NCBI GenBank assembly: GCA_964195005.1
Contig: CAXMOO010000125.1
Location: forward strand, 1 to 19,888
From: JAUXLW01 sp964195005
Lineage (GTDB): Bacteria; Actinomycetota; Acidimicrobiia; Spongiisociales; SHLN01
Reading direction: 5' to 3'
Length of the DNA stretch: 19,888 nucleotides
In this document: positions 6,654-15,100 of the stretch, one piece after another
Layout of the letters: every line of letters starts with the position of its first letter
How positions within the stretch are numbered: position 1 is the first letter of the stretch
The notes under the pieces: generated by a model
What the model was told of the DNA's origin: nothing
Database searches by the model: none
What the model saw: the letters and a program-made list of their open reading frames with translations, nothing else
Position numbers and translations under genes: made by a program

Positions 6654-7700
6654 TCAGTTTTCTCCCTTTTCAGCTACTACCCGCGCTAACTGCAGATTCT
6701 GACGGGCCGCATTGGAATCGCGGCGGCCAAGTCCGCAAGAGGCAGCTACATCGATGTTCCGCTCGAGAATGTGCTCGAGCTCGTCGCAGATCATGAGTAG
6801 TTCTTCCACAGAGCGCCTTTCGTGGATGAAACCCCCGACGAATCGCACCTCAGGGGGGATCCACACGGTCTTGAGTGGTGCGTAGTAATCGGGATCGAGA
6901 GCCGGCGGTTCTGAGCCGGCGGCCAGGCCGACATGGACGTACTCGAGACTTCGTCCCGGCGGCCAATCAGCCATGATGGCATTCGCCAGCAACACGGCAG
7001 GTCCGGTATTTTGCGGGTTGGCCAAAGCTCGCTGGTTGAGGTCCCCCAGGCAAACGTGGAGGCCGAAACGCGCTCCCCGGGGAGCAGTCTGCACCAGTCG
7101 CAGCACTTCGGAAGCCAGCCGGGAAGCCACCAGGCCACGAGCCCCAAGCGGGAGACGCGAGATGGTGGCCACTTCGATCGGGAGCTCCAATTGGAACACA
7201 ACCTCCCCCCCGGTTCGAGTGTGCATGGCCGATATCTCTCGAATGGTCGCCTCGCGAAACGCGGCCAGATTGGGGGCGGCCCGGGGCGGGCTCATCCCGA
7301 ACGTGACATAGGCCAGCCCGGCCGGGCTCGGAATGCCTACCTGCAATTTCCGATTTCCTCCAGTGTTGAACTCAACGAAGTCAGGCCAACTCCGCTCGAG
7401 GGCGGCGAAATAGTCCAGGTCCAGCCACCGCAGCCGGCGTCCCTTTCTGACACGAAAAGCCGGGATATCGGTGTAGTCACTCCAGGCACCGTCCCGCACC
7501 AGCTCGAGGGCGGGATGGCTGCGGAGACCCTCGACAATTCGGTATATCCAGTTGCGTCGGTTCCCCGTCTGTCCGTCGGGCACGGTGGGCCCAAGGCGCT
7601 CACCCAACTCCTCGCGTAAGAGGCCGAGGGCGTCCTTGGTGGAGTCGGCAGGAACGCTGCCGACGACGTGAACCGTTCGAGCGGGGGGCGGAGCCATCAT
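6654..7700 (-). CDS. MetE/UROD-like zinc TIM-barrel protein
   Basis: About 348 residues from the ATG at 7700. It resembles the C-terminal barrel of cobalamin-independent methionine synthase. It opens with a VHVVGSVPADS strand, has His215 and Cys217 (GLHVCLGD) and Cys322 (AASCGLGRRDSNAARQNL), matching the HxC and CGL zinc ligands of MetE. The Glu that completes the MetE site is not obvious. MetE uses zinc to activate a thiol as methyl acceptor, so a methyl transfer or thiol-zinc role is plausible, with unknown substrate. The protein is half the length of MetE and lacks the N-terminal folate barrel. The frame can start upstream at a TTG (7733), but the conserved part begins after residue 10. 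It is divergent from the GcvT-like operon, 72 bp away. Confidence 0.7.
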   Translation of the reverse strand: MMAPPPARTVHVVGSVPADSTKDALGLLREELGERLGPTVPDGQTGNRRNWIYRIVEGLRSHPALELVRDGAWSDYTDIPAFRVRKGRRLRWLDLDYFAALERSWPDFVEFNTGGNRKLQVGIPSPAGLAYVTFGMSPPRAAPNLAAFREATIREISAMHTRTGGEVVFQLELPIEVATISRLPLGARGLVASRLASEVLRLVQTAPRGARFGLHVCLGDLNQRALANPQNTGPAVLLANAIMADWPPGRSLEYVHVGLAAGSEPPALDPDYYAPLKTVWIPPEVRFVGGFIHERRSVEELLMICDELEHILERNIDVAASCGLGRRDSNAARQNLQLARVVAEKGEN

Positions 7701-7758
7701 GATGAGTATGTCGGTGGCTGCTCTCGCTGGCAAACGGTCGCAGAGCTGCCACTTTGGC

Positions 7759-7764
7759 TACTGT
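7759..7764 (+). promoter_or_regulatory. possible -10 box for the GcvT-like operon
   Basis: TACTGT lies 8 bases before the ATG at 7773 in the 72-bp divergent gap. It is slightly further from the start than the other leaderless boxes in this window. No -35 box or ribosome binding site is clear. Confidence 0.3.
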
Positions 7765-7772
7765 CGATACCG

Positions 7773-9002
7773 ATGAGAGAGACACCGTTTTACGAACGCC
7801 TGGCGCCAATCAATTCCACCCACCGGTGGAACAACTGGGCCGGCTACCTGGTGGCCGAGCGCTACCAACACTCCGCCACCGCCGAGTATTTTGCCACCCG
7901 AAATTCGGTAACCGTCTTCGACACTTCGCCGCTCTTCAAGTATCGGATCTCCGGACCGGATGCGACCGACTTCTTGGCCGGAGTGCTCGCCAGGGACGTC
8001 AGATCTTGTGACGTTGGTCAAGCCCAATACACAATCTGGTGTGAGGACGCCGGGTTCCTCCTCGAAGATGGAGTGGTCCTCCGTACCGGTGAGAGTGAGT
8101 ACTGGCTCACCTCGGCCGAGCCCAACCTGGCCTATTTCTCCGGGTTGATCGGCAACCGCAAGGTCGAAGTGGCCGATGTGTCTGAGGACTATGGGCTCCT
8201 GGCGGTTCAGGGCCCCCATGCGTTGAACGTCGTGGCAAGGCTTGTGCCGGACGCCCGGGATCTCCCCTACTTCGGCGTTACGTCGGCTGATGCATCCGGT
8301 AGGCCGCTCACCGTGTCACGGACGGGATTCACGGGCGATCTGGGCTATGAGATCTGGGTGCGAAGGGACGACGCCCTCAGTGTCTGGGATGACCTCGCCG
8401 AGGCCGGGGCCGATTACAGGATGACGCCGATGGGAATGCGAGCGTTGCAGATGGCGCGGCTCGACGCCGGGCTGCTGCTCATCGACGTCGACTATTCGTC
8501 GGCCCGCTTTGCATGGACTGACGCTCAAAGAGAGACTCCAAGTGAGCTGGGTCTGGGGTGGATGCTGGATCGAGCCGGGGATCGACCGTTCATCGGTCAT
8601 TCGGCAATCCAGCGCGAACTTGCTAATGGGGCCTCTCGCTGGCGCACAGTCGGCATCCAAGTTGATGCCGATGCCTATGAGCAGCTCTACAACTCGGAAG
8701 GCGTAGTTGCTCCCAAAGAAGGCGTCTACGTCGACCAGGCTCAGAGCCTGTACGACCGGGATTTCAGCGTCAATTCCGATGCTTCCTATGTGGGATACCT
8801 GACGAGCTTCATGTTCTCCCCCGTCCTCAAGCGTCACATCGGCCTCGCCAAAGTGCCGCCGGCGAGCGCAGGTCCGGGGTCCCGGGTCTACCTGGAGTTG
8901 ATGGTTTCGAATCGCCCCAAGTACGTGCCGGCCCGCGTAGTCAAGACGCCTTTCTATCAACCCGAGCGTAAGACCTCGTCGCACCGGGGGATCCGGGAAT
9001 GA
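7773..9002 (+). CDS. GcvT-like folate-binding aminomethyltransferase family protein
   Basis: The 409-residue protein follows the GcvT fold. The N-terminal half has VTVFDTSPLFKYRISGPDATDFL, and the signature RTGFTGDLGYEIW lies at residues 183-195. The C-terminal beta-barrel domain includes DRPFIGHSAIQREL and ends VKTPFYQPERK. GcvT-family proteins bind tetrahydrofolate and accept one-carbon units. Members outside the glycine cleavage system include DmdA, LigM and the C-terminal half of dimethylglycine dehydrogenase. The ATG at 7773 is the likely start; the upstream extension to 7668 is antisense to the MetE-like gene. The stop overlaps the next gene's ATG in ATGA, so translation is probably coupled to the flavoprotein. 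It is not next to gcvP and more likely serves a demethylase than glycine cleavage. Confidence 0.88.
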   Translation: MRETPFYERLAPINSTHRWNNWAGYLVAERYQHSATAEYFATRNSVTVFDTSPLFKYRISGPDATDFLAGVLARDVRSCDVGQAQYTIWCEDAGFLLEDGVVLRTGESEYWLTSAEPNLAYFSGLIGNRKVEVADVSEDYGLLAVQGPHALNVVARLVPDARDLPYFGVTSADASGRPLTVSRTGFTGDLGYEIWVRRDDALSVWDDLAEAGADYRMTPMGMRALQMARLDAGLLLIDVDYSSARFAWTDAQRETPSELGLGWMLDRAGDRPFIGHSAIQRELANGASRWRTVGIQVDADAYEQLYNSEGVVAPKEGVYVDQAQSLYDRDFSVNSDASYVGYLTSFMFSPVLKRHIGLAKVPPASAGPGSRVYLELMVSNRPKYVPARVVKTPFYQPERKTSSHRGIRE

Positions 9003-10603
9003 CAACTCCGGCAGGCTATGACGCGATTGTGATCGGCGGGGGCCACAACGGGCTGGTCAACGCTGCTTACCTGGCTAAGGCCGGCCTCAGCACCCTGGTA
9101 CTGGAACGACGCTACGTCATCGGCGGGGCGGCAGTCACCGAGGAGTTGTACCCCGGCTTTCACTTCACCACGTTCTCCTACGCGATAAGTCTTCTCCGCC
9201 CCGAGATCGTCCATGATCTCGACCTGGTCAAGCACGGGATGCTAGTCATACCCATGACGACATCTTTCGCTCCCATGGACAACGGTGACTACCTCCACCT
9301 GGGGGCCGACTCGGAAGAGAATTATCACGAGGTCGCCCGCCACTCCAGGAAAGACGCCGAGGCACTGCGGGACTACCGCAATCTCATGGGACGGGTAGCC
9401 CACGCCGTGAAGCCTCTACTCGACGAGATCCCGCCCAATGTTGTGAGCCAGGAGCCGGATGAGGTTGCCCATCTGGCCGACGTCGCCGGTTACTTACGCG
9501 ACCTCGACCCCAGGGTCCTCAACATGCTGGTGAGACTGGTGGGCGGAAGCGCCTCCGACATCCTCGACGAGTACTTCGAGTCAGACATAGTCAAGGGCCT
9601 CCTGGCTTCGAGCGGCATCATCGGCTCGCGGGTCGGCCCCAGGTCACACGGCTCGGGCCTGGTCCTGCTCTATCACATGATGGGAGAGATAGATGGTGTG
9701 TTCGGCAAGTGGGGATTCCACAAGGGAGGCAACGGCGGCTTCACCCAGGCTGTCGGCAGGGCGGCCCAGGCCTTCGGAGCCGAGATCCGCCTCAACACCG
9801 GTGTGTCCAGCGTTATTACCAAGAACGGAACCGCACTCGGGGTGGCGCTGGAGAGTGGGGAGGAGATATACGCCTCAACTATTGTCAGTGCCCTCGACCC
9901 GCGGCGGACTTTTCTTCAGTTTGTCGAGCCGCGTGATCTTCCAAGCGACCTGGTGGATGCAATTGAGGCTTACAAGTTCCAAGGCACTTCGGCCAAGGTC
10001 AACTTTGCCCTCGACGCGCCGCCTCGTTACCCGGCTCTAGGGAATCGCACCGACATGTTTCATGGGATGATCAACATCGCCCCCTCCATCGACTACCTGG
10101 AGCAGGCGTTCGATGATGCCGAGGGCGGCACTTTCAGCCGCCGTCCCTACATAGATGGGGCAGTGCAATCCATCCTCGATCCTGACATGGCGCCTCCGGG
10201 CAAGCACATCCTGTCCTGCTTCATCCAATACACCCCATACGAGCTGGCCGACAGCGATTGGGATAGCGAACGAGAAGACTTGGGCGATACAGTCCAGGCC
10301 ACCCTGGAGTCGTATTTTCCCGGCTTCGGAAATCTCATCCTGTATCGGGACGTGGTGACTCCCCTCGACATCGAGCGCAAGATCGGGCTCAGCGAAGGCA
10401 ACATTTTCGCCGGAGAGTTCCTGACTCCCCAGATGTACCTTTTTCGGCCCGCGCCGGGGTGGAATCAGTATCGGACTCCAATCAACGGCTATTACCAATG
10501 TGGATCCGGCACCCACCCCGGCGGGTGCGTGATGGGAGCGCCGGGAAGGCTGGCGGCACGCCAGATCCTCGGCGATCTCTCGCCCAACGGCCGGTCGGCC
10601 TGA
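8999..10603 (+). CDS. FAD-dependent oxidoreductase, PYROXD2/CrtI-like
   Basis: The 534-residue flavoprotein has an N-terminal FAD motif (YDAIVIGGGHNGLVNAAYLAKAG) and the ribose-binding acid (LVLERR), then GGAAVTEELYPGFHF. Its C-terminal FAD contact is YYQCGSGTHPGGCVMGAPG. This architecture matches the phytoene-desaturase-like proteins grouped with human PYROXD2 rather than true carotenoid enzymes, since no carotenoid genes are nearby. Such proteins are annotated as amine or alcohol oxidoreductases with unknown substrates. It overlaps the GcvT-like gene by ATGA, strongly implying joint work: oxidation of an N- or O-methyl compound by this enzyme with the one-carbon unit captured on folate by its partner. 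That joint role is inference. Confidence 0.87.
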   Translation: MTTPAGYDAIVIGGGHNGLVNAAYLAKAGLSTLVLERRYVIGGAAVTEELYPGFHFTTFSYAISLLRPEIVHDLDLVKHGMLVIPMTTSFAPMDNGDYLHLGADSEENYHEVARHSRKDAEALRDYRNLMGRVAHAVKPLLDEIPPNVVSQEPDEVAHLADVAGYLRDLDPRVLNMLVRLVGGSASDILDEYFESDIVKGLLASSGIIGSRVGPRSHGSGLVLLYHMMGEIDGVFGKWGFHKGGNGGFTQAVGRAAQAFGAEIRLNTGVSSVITKNGTALGVALESGEEIYASTIVSALDPRRTFLQFVEPRDLPSDLVDAIEAYKFQGTSAKVNFALDAPPRYPALGNRTDMFHGMINIAPSIDYLEQAFDDAEGGTFSRRPYIDGAVQSILDPDMAPPGKHILSCFIQYTPYELADSDWDSEREDLGDTVQATLESYFPGFGNLILYRDVVTPLDIERKIGLSEGNIFAGEFLTPQMYLFRPAPGWNQYRTPINGYYQCGSGTHPGGCVMGAPGRLAARQILGDLSPNGRSA

Positions 10604-10680
10604 CTAGCCGTACCTCTCGATACCCGCGCCGACGGCGAGAGTTGCCGAAAAGTGGGGGTGCTAGTGGCCTGGTCGGGGCA

Positions 10681-11136
10681 CTAGTGGCTGATGCCCATCT
10701 TGTCGAAGTACTGCTGGTGGTACTCCTCAGCCCGGTAGAAGTCGCCGACGGGCACAACCTCGGTAACCACGGGACGGGAAAAGGTCCCCTCTTTGGCCGC
10801 GATTGATTCCTTGGCTGCAGCCTCCTGGCTCTCGTTGTGGAAGAAGATCGCTGATCGATATTGTGTGCCAACATCCGGTCCTTGCCGATTCAGCTGGGTG
10901 GGATCGTGTGAGCTCCAAAAAACCTCGAGCAACTGGTCATAGCCCACCTTCTCCGGGTCGTAGGCGACCTCGACGACCTCGGCGTGACCTGTGTCGCCCC
11001 GGCAAACATCCTTGTACGTCGGCTCGGGCACCCCGCCACCCGTGAAGCCCACCTGGGTTGAAATCACACCGGGCAGCTTACGGAAGTCGGCCTCCACGCC
11101 CCAAAAACAGCCGGCTCCGAATGTTGCTCGCTCCAT
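10681..11136 (-). CDS. msrA: peptide methionine sulfoxide reductase MsrA
   Basis: The 151-residue protein has the MsrA signature FGAGCFWGVEADF with nucleophilic Cys10. It is followed by GVISTQVGFTGG, YKDVCRGDTGHAEVVEV, FWSSHDPTQLNRQGPDVGTQYRS and the end motif AEEYHQQYF. It reduces methionine-S-sulfoxide in proteins and free methionine, repairing oxidative damage in the cytoplasm. The ATG at 11136 is chosen because AAAGGAGAG lies just upstream; a GTG seven codons earlier has no such site. The 5' end overlaps the tail of the broken amidotransferase gene, as if the two once formed one unit with gcvP. Length is normal for the family. Confidence 0.95.
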   Translation of the reverse strand: MERATFGAGCFWGVEADFRKLPGVISTQVGFTGGGVPEPTYKDVCRGDTGHAEVVEVAYDPEKVGYDQLLEVFWSSHDPTQLNRQGPDVGTQYRSAIFFHNESQEAAAKESIAAKEGTFSRPVVTEVVPVGDFYRAEEYHQQYFDKMGISH

Positions 11137-11896
11137 CTTCTCTCCTTTGTACAGCACCTATAACGCTGCTCGCTGGGGATTCGTTCCGGAATGGTAGTTC
11201 GGTGGCGGCTCTCGTCTTTTCGTTGAGCCAGGCCCGGAAGAAGGCTACGGCCTGGCTCCGCAACCGCTCACGATCGTCATCGAGTTCCCCCTGGAATGCT
11301 GAGGGATCGAGCCCGGCTTCGCTCAGGTCGTCGGTCCCCTCCTGATCCGTCCAAACTTCCCACAGTTCCGGTGTGACTTCGGGGTGAAACTGCACACCAA
11401 GGGCCGAGCCATAGCGAAAGGCGTGGGGATAGCCATCGGTGCGGGCGAGGACCCGGGCGTCGGGCGGCAGGTCGAAAGTGTCGCCGTGCCAGGCGGCGAC
11501 GGGCCCAGTGATCTCGGCCAGGCTGAAATCAGTGGCACCGTCCGGCGTCATATCTAGCGATACGAGACCGACCTCCGTATCGGCCGCCTGGTAGGCGCGG
11601 CCTCCGATCACGTCGGCGATGAGCTGCGAGTCCAGACAGATTCCAAGCACCGGCGTATTGGCCTCCAGGTTCTGCCGGATGCACTTCTTCTCGCCCACCA
11701 GCCACGGGTACTCGGCTTCCGTCATAAGCTCCCATGTGGCCTCCAAGGACCACGACCTTGTCGAACCTGTGGTCGGGTAGTTCGCCGCCCTGGGCTAGAT
11801 CCACCTCGGTGGCCTCTGCTCCGACCTCGTCGAGAGCATCGGCTAGCCACCCCGGCTGGATCTCCGCGCCGTGAGCGATTTGACTAAGACCTTCAC
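11078..11896 (-). pseudogene. class-I glutamine amidotransferase, frameshifted twice
   Basis: The reading frame is split. The nucleophile motif NTPVLGICLDSQLIADVIGG and the His-Glu pair in GVQFHPEVTPELW lie in the frame ending at 11078. The preceding strand and loop (FDKVVVLGGHMGAYD) lie in another frame, joined if one G is removed near 11721 (GACGGAAGCC should read D-E-A). Further up, GTG AAG GTC TTA GTC (11896-11882, starting in a GTGA overlap with the gcvP stop) must shift again at an AAA run (11879-11881) to reach IAHGAEIQPGWLADALDE. Together they give a GMP-synthase-like amidotransferase domain. The C-terminal tail overlaps msrA by 59 bp, longer than expected. Either a decaying gene or sequence errors; the adapter inside gcvP makes errors credible. 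Confidence 0.75.
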
Positions 11897-14739
11897 TGGT
11901 AGGACTCGATCGGTGGGCAGGAGCACATGATGTTGCGGTCACCGTAGATGTGGTCGACGCGGGCCACCGGGGGCCAATATTTGTCGGTCTTGAGCCCGGC
12001 CACCGGGAAGGCTGCTTCCTCTCTCGAGTACGGGTGGTCCCACTCGGAGGCGATATGAATTGCGGTGTGGGGGGCGTGCCGGAGCGGGCTGTCCTCGATG
12101 GATATGTCTCCATCCTCGACCCGTTGGATCTCACGGCGGATCGAGATCATGGCGTCGCAGAACCGATCCAGCTCGGCCTTGCTCTCGGACTCGGTGGGCT
12201 CGACCATCAGCGTCCCTGCCACCGGGAACGACATGGTGGGGGCGTGGAACCCGTAGTCCATCAGGCGTTTGGCGATGTCGTCGACAGTGACACCGCTGCT
12301 GTTGCGAAGCGGCCGAACGTCAATGATGCACTCGTGCGCCACCAGACCACTGCTCCCGGTGTATAGGACCGGGAAGTGGGGATCGAGCCTGCGGGCGATG
12401 TAGTTGGCGCTGAGAATCGCAACGGCGGTTGCCCGGCGCAGACCGTCTGGCCCCATCATGGCGATGAATGCCCACGAGATCGGCAAGATTCCCGCCGAGC
12501 CCCACGGCGCAGCCGAGACTGCGCCCGGCCCTGTCTGATCTTCTAGCGGGTGAGATGGCAGGTAAGGGGCGAGGTGGGCTTTGACGCCAATCGGCCCAAC
12601 ACCTGGCCCACCTCCTCCATGGGGGATACAAAACGTCTTGTGCAGATTCAAATGGGAGACGTCGGCTCCGAACTCGCCCGGCTTGGCGACACCGAGCATG
12701 GCGTTGAGGTTGGCCCCGTCAAGGTAAACCTGGCCGCCGTGCTGGTGCACCAGGGCACAAATATCGTGGATCTCAGTTTCAAAAACGCCATGGGTCGAGG
12801 GGTAGGTAACCATGAGCGCCGCCAGTCGATCGGAGTATTCAACCGCCTTCACGCCCAGGTCCTCCAGGTCGACATTTCCCCGATCGTCGATGCCGACGAC
12901 CACCACTTTCATACCCGCCATCACGGCGCTGGCAGGATTGGTGCCGTGGGCAGAAGCGGGTATCAAGCAAACGTCGCGCTGATCATCGCCGCGGCTGCGA
13001 TGGTAACCGGCAATCGCCAGCAGTCCGGCAAATTCCCCCTGCGACCCAGCGTTGGGCTGCAGAGAAACAGCGTCATATCCGGTCAGTTCCGCCAACCAGG
13101 CCTCCAGCTCACCAAATAGCTCCAGATAGCCTGCAGCCTGGTCGAGAGGAGCGAAGGGATGGATGTCGCCGAACTCCGGCCATGTGATCGGGATCATCTC
13201 GGTGGTCGCCGTATCATTAAAAAAGCAGGACCCGAGGGGGATCATCGATCGATCCAGGGCGATGTCCCTATCTGCCAACCAGCGCAGATAACGAAGCATC
13301 TCGGTTTCGCTGTGGTAGCTGTGAAACACCTCGTGGGTGAGAAACTCGCTCGTGCGTCGTAGTTCATCCGGCAGGCCGGCAGCGGGATCTCCGTCGAGCG
13401 CATCAACGTCTACGGCAATTCCGAAGGCTCTGCCGAGAGCTTCGATTTCGGTTCGCGACGTCGTCTCATCAACGGACACCCCGACCGTGTCGTCATCGAC
13501 CAGGCGCAGGTTGATCCCGTTCTCGAGGGCAGCCGCAATGACCCGGCCAGCCTTGCCGGGGACAGAGACGGTGAGCGTGTCGAAGAACGTCTCATTGCGT
13601 ACCTCAACACCGCCTTTACTGAGCGCGGTAGCGAGAATCGCTGTCAGGCGATAAACCCGCTCGGCAATCGTCGTTAGACCGGCCGGTCCGTGATAGGCGG
13701 CGTAGAGGCCGGCCATCACCGCCAGGAGGACCTGGGCGGTGCAGATGTTGCTTGTGGCTTTCTGCCGTCTGATGTGCTGCTCTCTCGTCTGCAGCGTCAG
13801 GCGATAAGCCAGGCCACCGTCGGCATCAACCGAGGCCCCGACCAGACGACCCGGCATGGACCGGGTGTGTTCCTGGCGGGTTGCCAGAAAAGCGGCATGA
13901 GGGCCGCCGAAGCCGAGCGGAACTCCGAAGCGCTGAGCGGAACCGACCACCACGTCGGCGTCAAGCTCACCAGGTGGAGTCAGGAGCACCAGCGAAAGCA
14001 GGTCGGCGGCGACAGCTACCAATCCCCCGCTGTCGTGAACGGCCTCAATCAGAGGGCCCAGATCGGGGATCGATCCACTCGACCCCGGGTACTGGATTAG
14101 AGCCCCGAAAACGGGACTGTTACCAGCCTCAGCCGCCTCGCCGTAGAGGAGGTTGATTCCGAGGGGCTTCGCCCGGGTCTCGAGCACGGCTCGCGTCTGT
14201 GGATGGCAATCATTGTCGACAAAGAAGTGGGTCGAGGCTCCGTCGCTGAGCCGGCGGCACAGAGTCATGGCTTCGGCTGCGGCGGTGGCTTCGTCGAGCA
14301 AAGAGGCGTTGGCGATCTCCATCCCGGTCAGGTCGGCGACCATGTGTTGAAAGTTGAGGAGGGCTTCGAGGCGACCTTGCGAGATTTCAGGTTGGTACGG
14401 CGTGTATGCCGTGTACCAGGCCGGGTCCTCTAAGACGTTGCGCAGGATCACCGGTGGCGTGATAGATCGGTAGTAACCCATTCCGATCATTGACGAAACA
14501 ACCTGATTGGCCGAGGCGAACTCCCGGAGGCGAGCCAGCGCCCCGGTCTCTGACAAGGGCTCAGGAAGGTCGAGCTTGTCGTCGGAGCGGATGGTCTTTG
14601 GCACCGCCCGGTCGATTAGATCGCTCAATGATGCAATGCCCAGGTATTCGAGCATCTCGTCCTGGCTCGCGGGGTCCGGGCCGATATGTCTGTTTACGAA
14701 CTCAGCCTGGTTTTCGAGGTCCTTCAGGTTTCGCCTCAT
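11893..14739 (-). CDS. gcvP: glycine dehydrogenase (decarboxylating), P protein
   Basis: The 948-residue protein is the single-chain P protein of the glycine cleavage system. It decarboxylates glycine with PLP and passes the aminomethyl group to lipoyl-GcvH. The N-terminus (NRHIGPDPASQDEML, MIGMGYY, YTPYQPEISQGRLEAL) and the PLP lysine Lys701 (LNLHKTFCIPHGGGGPG) are canonical, and the length is normal. The ATG is preceded by GAGGAGAGGCA. A tandem glycine riboswitch upstream controls it. Residues 506-513 read FFNDTATT where the family has TMKLNATA after GSC; this is sequencing-adapter sequence, not biology (see 13196-13224). Downstream, a GTGA overlap leads into the broken amidotransferase gene. 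No gcvT or gcvH lies directly beside it. Confidence 0.96.
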   Translation of the reverse strand: MRRNLKDLENQAEFVNRHIGPDPASQDEMLEYLGIASLSDLIDRAVPKTIRSDDKLDLPEPLSETGALARLREFASANQVVSSMIGMGYYRSITPPVILRNVLEDPAWYTAYTPYQPEISQGRLEALLNFQHMVADLTGMEIANASLLDEATAAAEAMTLCRRLSDGASTHFFVDNDCHPQTRAVLETRAKPLGINLLYGEAAEAGNSPVFGALIQYPGSSGSIPDLGPLIEAVHDSGGLVAVAADLLSLVLLTPPGELDADVVVGSAQRFGVPLGFGGPHAAFLATRQEHTRSMPGRLVGASVDADGGLAYRLTLQTREQHIRRQKATSNICTAQVLLAVMAGLYAAYHGPAGLTTIAERVYRLTAILATALSKGGVEVRNETFFDTLTVSVPGKAGRVIAAALENGINLRLVDDDTVGVSVDETTSRTEIEALGRAFGIAVDVDALDGDPAAGLPDELRRTSEFLTHEVFHSYHSETEMLRYLRWLADRDIALDRSMIPLGSCFFNDTATTEMIPITWPEFGDIHPFAPLDQAAGYLELFGELEAWLAELTGYDAVSLQPNAGSQGEFAGLLAIAGYHRSRGDDQRDVCLIPASAHGTNPASAVMAGMKVVVVGIDDRGNVDLEDLGVKAVEYSDRLAALMVTYPSTHGVFETEIHDICALVHQHGGQVYLDGANLNAMLGVAKPGEFGADVSHLNLHKTFCIPHGGGGPGVGPIGVKAHLAPYLPSHPLEDQTGPGAVSAAPWGSAGILPISWAFIAMMGPDGLRRATAVAILSANYIARRLDPHFPVLYTGSSGLVAHECIIDVRPLRNSSGVTVDDIAKRLMDYGFHAPTMSFPVAGTLMVEPTESESKAELDRFCDAMISIRREIQRVEDGDISIEDSPLRHAPHTAIHIASEWDHPYSREEAAFPVAGLKTDKYWPPVARVDHIYGDRNIMCSCPPIESYQ
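13196..13224 (-). other. Illumina P5 adapter/flow-cell oligo sequence inside gcvP
   Basis: On the minus strand, six T (13224-13219) are followed by 23 bases (13218-13196) that begin AATGATACGGCGACCACC and match the Illumina P5 sequence from its first base. The flow-cell P5 oligo carries a poly-T spacer before this sequence, which explains the TTTTTT. The translation FFNDTATTE is a well-known artefact peptide in metagenome proteins. It replaces eight residues of a nearly invariant GcvP motif (GSC-TMKLNATA-EMIP) without changing the frame. Confidence 0.95.
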
Positions 14740-14775
14740 TGCCTCTCCTCGGACGCGTGTCGCTACTCCGACCGC

Positions 14776-14946
14776 TCCCCCTCTGTCGTCCTACCTGAGA
14801 GATTCGCCGCCTGAGGCGGCTTGCACCTTCGGTGAGGCCTCGCGACCTGCTCTCCAGAGTTGCCGACTGTCGACGGTTCTGGTGCCTGAGAGATTCCGGG
14901 GGAGTTGCTCCTTCGGCGCCCGGCAAGCCGGGTCTCTTCCGTTCAC
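14776..14946 (-). promoter_or_regulatory. tandem glycine riboswitch upstream of gcvP
   Basis: Two glycine aptamers lie in series on the minus strand. The first (about 14946-14880) has GGAAGAGACC, GCCGAAGGAGCAA and AATCTCTCAGGCACC. The second (about 14868-14776) has TCTGGAGAGCAGG, TCACCGAAGGTGCAAG and AATCTCTCAGGTAGGACGACAGA. These are the conserved cores of the glycine riboswitch. Downstream, TCGGA (14771-14767) can pair with TCCGA (14753-14749) directly before the GGAGAGG ribosome binding site, a possible expression platform. Glycine binding usually turns the gene on. Confidence 0.95.
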
Positions 14947-15100
14947 AGTCTTTGGCCGTCACCGCCGCGATCACGCCGATGACCCTCTCAGATTACTCGT
15001 GTCGTGAGCCGTAAGCCTGTGCTGAGATTCCGTACATGATTTGCGGTCGGCACACTTGATGGCGGGTGAGTAATTCATCGAATGGGGCCGCCAGGGCCAA

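Noticed and set aside
7668..7772. In-frame N-terminal extension of the GcvT-like protein
   Set aside because: It overlaps the divergent MetE-like gene and adds no GcvT sequence; homology begins at MRETPFYERL.
11717..11724. Programmed frameshift in the amidotransferase
   Set aside because: No slippery heptamer or downstream pseudoknot is evident, and a second independent shift is needed near the start.
13160..13240. Natural variant of the GcvP GSC motif
   Set aside because: The exact identity to P5 with its poly-T spacer over 29 bases is far beyond chance.
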